Made by a program: the position numbers and the translations under genes. From Pseudomonas baltica (GTDB taxonomy: Bacteria; Pseudomonadota; Gammaproteobacteria; Pseudomonadales; Pseudomonadaceae): a stretch of DNA of 64,000 nucleotides. The notes beneath the pieces were generated by a model. The model worked only from the letters and a program-made list of their open reading frames with translations, was not told the origin of the DNA and searched no databases. Shown here one piece after another: positions 62,501-64,000 of the stretch. Position 1 is the stretch's first letter, and every line of letters starts with the position of its first letter. The DNA lies in NCBI RefSeq assembly GCF_014235765.1, contig NZ_JACMYH010000001.1:434001-498000 (forward strand). The letters run 5' to 3'.

Positions 62501-63370
62501 ATGATCCAAATCAACAGCTACACCACCGTCAAACGTCGACCACGGGTACCGCACGACATATTCGCCCACTACTGGCGCGACGTGCATGGTCCGCTGTGCG
62601 CACGGCTGCCGGGATTGGGCCTGTACATCCAGCACCATCTTTCCCGCGAGCAGGATGCCCATCTGTGGCCGCTGGCCGAAGGTATCCAGGAAATCAGCGA
62701 CTACGAGCTCGACGGCGGGGTAGAGATCGGTTTCCTCTCTGCGGCTGACCAGAAGCAGTTCCAGAACGCCAGCTCGTTGTTGTTCAGCGACGAACAGAAC
62801 ATGTTCGAGGAAACCCTGGCCTATGATCTGCCCGAAGGCTCGATCAATCTGGTCAATCGCACCGGCGACGAAGTCATGAATGGCCTGGATCAGGCCGATC
62901 GCATTCACCTGCACCTGAGCCCGCGCGGCACCCCGGAAAGCCTGCATCAGTACCTGCGCGACAAGCTGGGCCCGCTGCTGGCAGCCAGCGATGCGGTGCT
63001 CAAGGTGCGCCTGCACCTGTGTGCGCCCTTCGAGAACGATGGCATGCACCCACCGGCCCCGGATGTGGCGCATATGGCGACACCGGTGCGGGCACAGCTG
63101 GCCGTGCTGGAGATCGCCTTCGCCAGCCCGCTGGCGCGTCGACGGTTTTACCAGAGTGACGAGTTCCAGCAATCGCAGGCCGAGCAGGCTCGGCATATTG
63201 CCCAGCTCAAGGCGTTCGCGGTGTCCGGGGTGTACACGTACGTGCATGACGGCAAGATCACCACCGCAGGCCTGCGTGGCAGCCGTGCCGCAGAATTGAT
63301 CGATTACCTGGGTGCTACCAACCAGCTGACTGCGGATGTGAGCGCGTTGTTCGTGCAGCATTCGAGCTGA
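62501..63370 (+). CDS. EthD-domain protein (dimeric alpha/beta-barrel)
   Basis: A 289-residue protein with the EthD motif near the N terminus (VPHDIFAHYWRDVHGPLCARLPGL), in which the His/Trp-rich stretch is typical of the ferredoxin-like EthD fold. A second, weaker copy of the fold is suggested in the C-terminal half (VLEIAFASPLARRRFYQSDEFQQ). EthD proteins are small enzymes or helpers of ring-opening and ether degradation; the role here is unknown. Monocistronic, followed by a strong terminator. It is 98 bp from the toxin gene and probably independent of it. Confidence 0.8.
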   Translation: MIQINSYTTVKRRPRVPHDIFAHYWRDVHGPLCARLPGLGLYIQHHLSREQDAHLWPLAEGIQEISDYELDGGVEIGFLSAADQKQFQNASSLLFSDEQNMFEETLAYDLPEGSINLVNRTGDEVMNGLDQADRIHLHLSPRGTPESLHQYLRDKLGPLLAASDAVLKVRLHLCAPFENDGMHPPAPDVAHMATPVRAQLAVLEIAFASPLARRRFYQSDEFQQSQAEQARHIAQLKAFAVSGVYTYVHDGKITTAGLRGSRAAELIDYLGATNQLTADVSALFVQHSS

Positions 63371-63393
63371 TACGCCGAACCCCGGATGTACAA

Positions 63394-63435
63394 ACGCTCC
63401 CCCTCGGCCACATGCCGAGGAGGAGCGTTTTTTTT
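63394..63435 (+). terminator. Rho-independent terminator of the EthD-domain gene
   Basis: A 15-bp stem (left arm 63394-63408, right arm 63414-63428, one mismatch) with a short loop is followed by an eight-base T-run. It lies 24 bp after the stop and separates the gene from the convergent channel gene. Confidence 0.9.
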
Positions 63436-63462
63436 GCCTTGCTGTCCACTACCCGGTGACGA

Positions 63463-64000
63463 TCAGCTGATCGAGCCATTCTCCGGCGCGGGGCTGGCTT
63501 CGCCTTTTTCGTTGATCAGCAACATGCTCTGTGGCGCCGAAAGGGCTACGCCCATGGTGCGCAGGCGGTCGAGGATGGTGAACAGCAGGTCACTGCGCGC
63601 GGTTCCCACCGAACGCGGGCTGTTGACGAAGCCGCTGACGCTGATCAGCAGGCCAGCGCTGGTCAGGTCCTTGAAGGTGACCGAAGGAGCCGGCTCGGCC
63701 AGGACCGCTTCATGCTCGGCGTAGGCGGTCATCAGCAGCTCGCGGATCTTCAGCACGTCGGTGTCCAGTGGCAGGGTGAGGGTGATGCCCACCACGCCCA
63801 ACGCGTTGCCCATGGTCACGTTGCGCACGTTCTGGGTAATGAACTGCGAGTTGGGAACGATCACCGTCGAACGGTCGCCCATCTGGATTTCCGTGGCGCG
63901 CACGTTGATGCGGCGGATATCCCCCTCCACGCCAGCCAGGCTGACCCAGTCGCCGACCTTGACCGGCCGCTCGGTGAGCAGGATCAATCCGGAGATGAAG
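63463..64000 (-). CDS. MscS-family mechanosensitive channel, 3' part only
   Basis: Partial gene: the frame stays open to the window edge (FISGLILL continues upstream), so only the last 179 codons are visible. They show the end of TM3 and the beta domain of MscS (ERPVKVGDWVSLAGVEGDIRRINVRATEIQ; VIVPNSQFITQNVRN) and the C-terminal alpha/beta domain. The C-terminal tail resembles larger MscS homologues, but overall size cannot be judged. It releases solutes on hypo-osmotic shock. Confidence 0.92.
   Translation of the reverse strand, partial: FISGLILLTERPVKVGDWVSLAGVEGDIRRINVRATEIQMGDRSTVIVPNSQFITQNVRNVTMGNALGVVGITLTLPLDTDVLKIRELLMTAYAEHEAVLAEPAPSVTFKDLTSAGLLISVSGFVNSPRSVGTARSDLLFTILDRLRTMGVALSAPQSMLLINEKGEASPAPENGSIS

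Overview
The window is a GC-rich bacterial chromosome segment with dense, short-gap gene packing. Its gene content is that of a Pseudomonas, most likely the P. putida group: rsmA/csrA paralogues, a bkd operon closely resembling the P. putida one, a bacteriophytochrome, and many extragenic palindromic (REP) elements. The genus call rests on remembered protein families and REP style, not on a search. No insertion sequence, integrase, rRNA or CRISPR array is visible. One tRNA (Leu, anticodon UAA) is present.

Layout. 1-4 kb: the 3' part of a GAF-GGDEF-EAL c-di-GMP enzyme, an FAD/NAD(P)-binding protein and a tandem REP array. 4-5.4 kb: a Gfo/Idh/MocA oxidoreductase and tRNA-Leu. 5.5-10.8 kb: a light-sensing module (bacteriophytochrome, single-domain receiver, receiver-PAS-kinase-receiver hybrid). 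10.8-11.8 kb: two csrA/rsm paralogues flanking an unknown small protein. 12-18.7 kb: GH15 glycosidase plus SDR, a tiny hydrophilic protein, a UvrA2-type ATPase without UvrB-binding domain, and topoisomerase IB. 18.7-30.6 kb: a CS1-type (alternate chaperone/usher) fimbrial operon followed by a Roc-like regulatory set: two NarL-type regulators, a BvgS-like kinase and a REC-EAL protein that has lost its catalytic residues in both domains. 30.6-36.5 kb: a second REP array, modABC with a ModE-like operator, an Ada-like methyltransferase, AlkB and glutathionyl-hydroquinone reductase. 36.5-39.7 kb: ybiB-like gene and tusEBCD, then a third REP array. 39.7-44.2 kb: a small membrane protein, a diguanylate cyclase, a 2-hydroxyacid dehydrogenase and three orphan phage-type genes (ogr, cI, holin-like). 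44.4-50.4 kb: SulP transporter, aldo/keto reductase, and bkdA1-A2-B without lpdV or bkdR. 50.7-58.7 kb: a SAF-domain dehydrogenase, a GT2 glycosyltransferase and, across an 800-bp AT-rich regulatory region, an MBOAT / FkbH / ACP / SGNH operon. 58.9-64 kb: an orphan BvgS-like kinase, a RES-Xre toxin-antitoxin pair, an EthD-domain protein and the C-terminal part of a MscS-family channel.

The most novel-looking system is the four-gene operon at 53952-58721. It reproduces the DltB-DltC-DltD layout (MBOAT, carrier protein, SGNH protein) of teichoic-acid D-alanylation, but the loading enzyme is an FkbH-type HAD protein, which in known pathways loads a glyceryl unit from 1,3-bisphosphoglycerate. This suggests glyceroylation, or acylation by a derivative, of a surface glycan in a Gram-negative. 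Second is the fimbrial/Roc-like locus, where repeats spaced exactly 21 bp lie upstream of the pilin and related GGA...TCC elements lie before the regulators.
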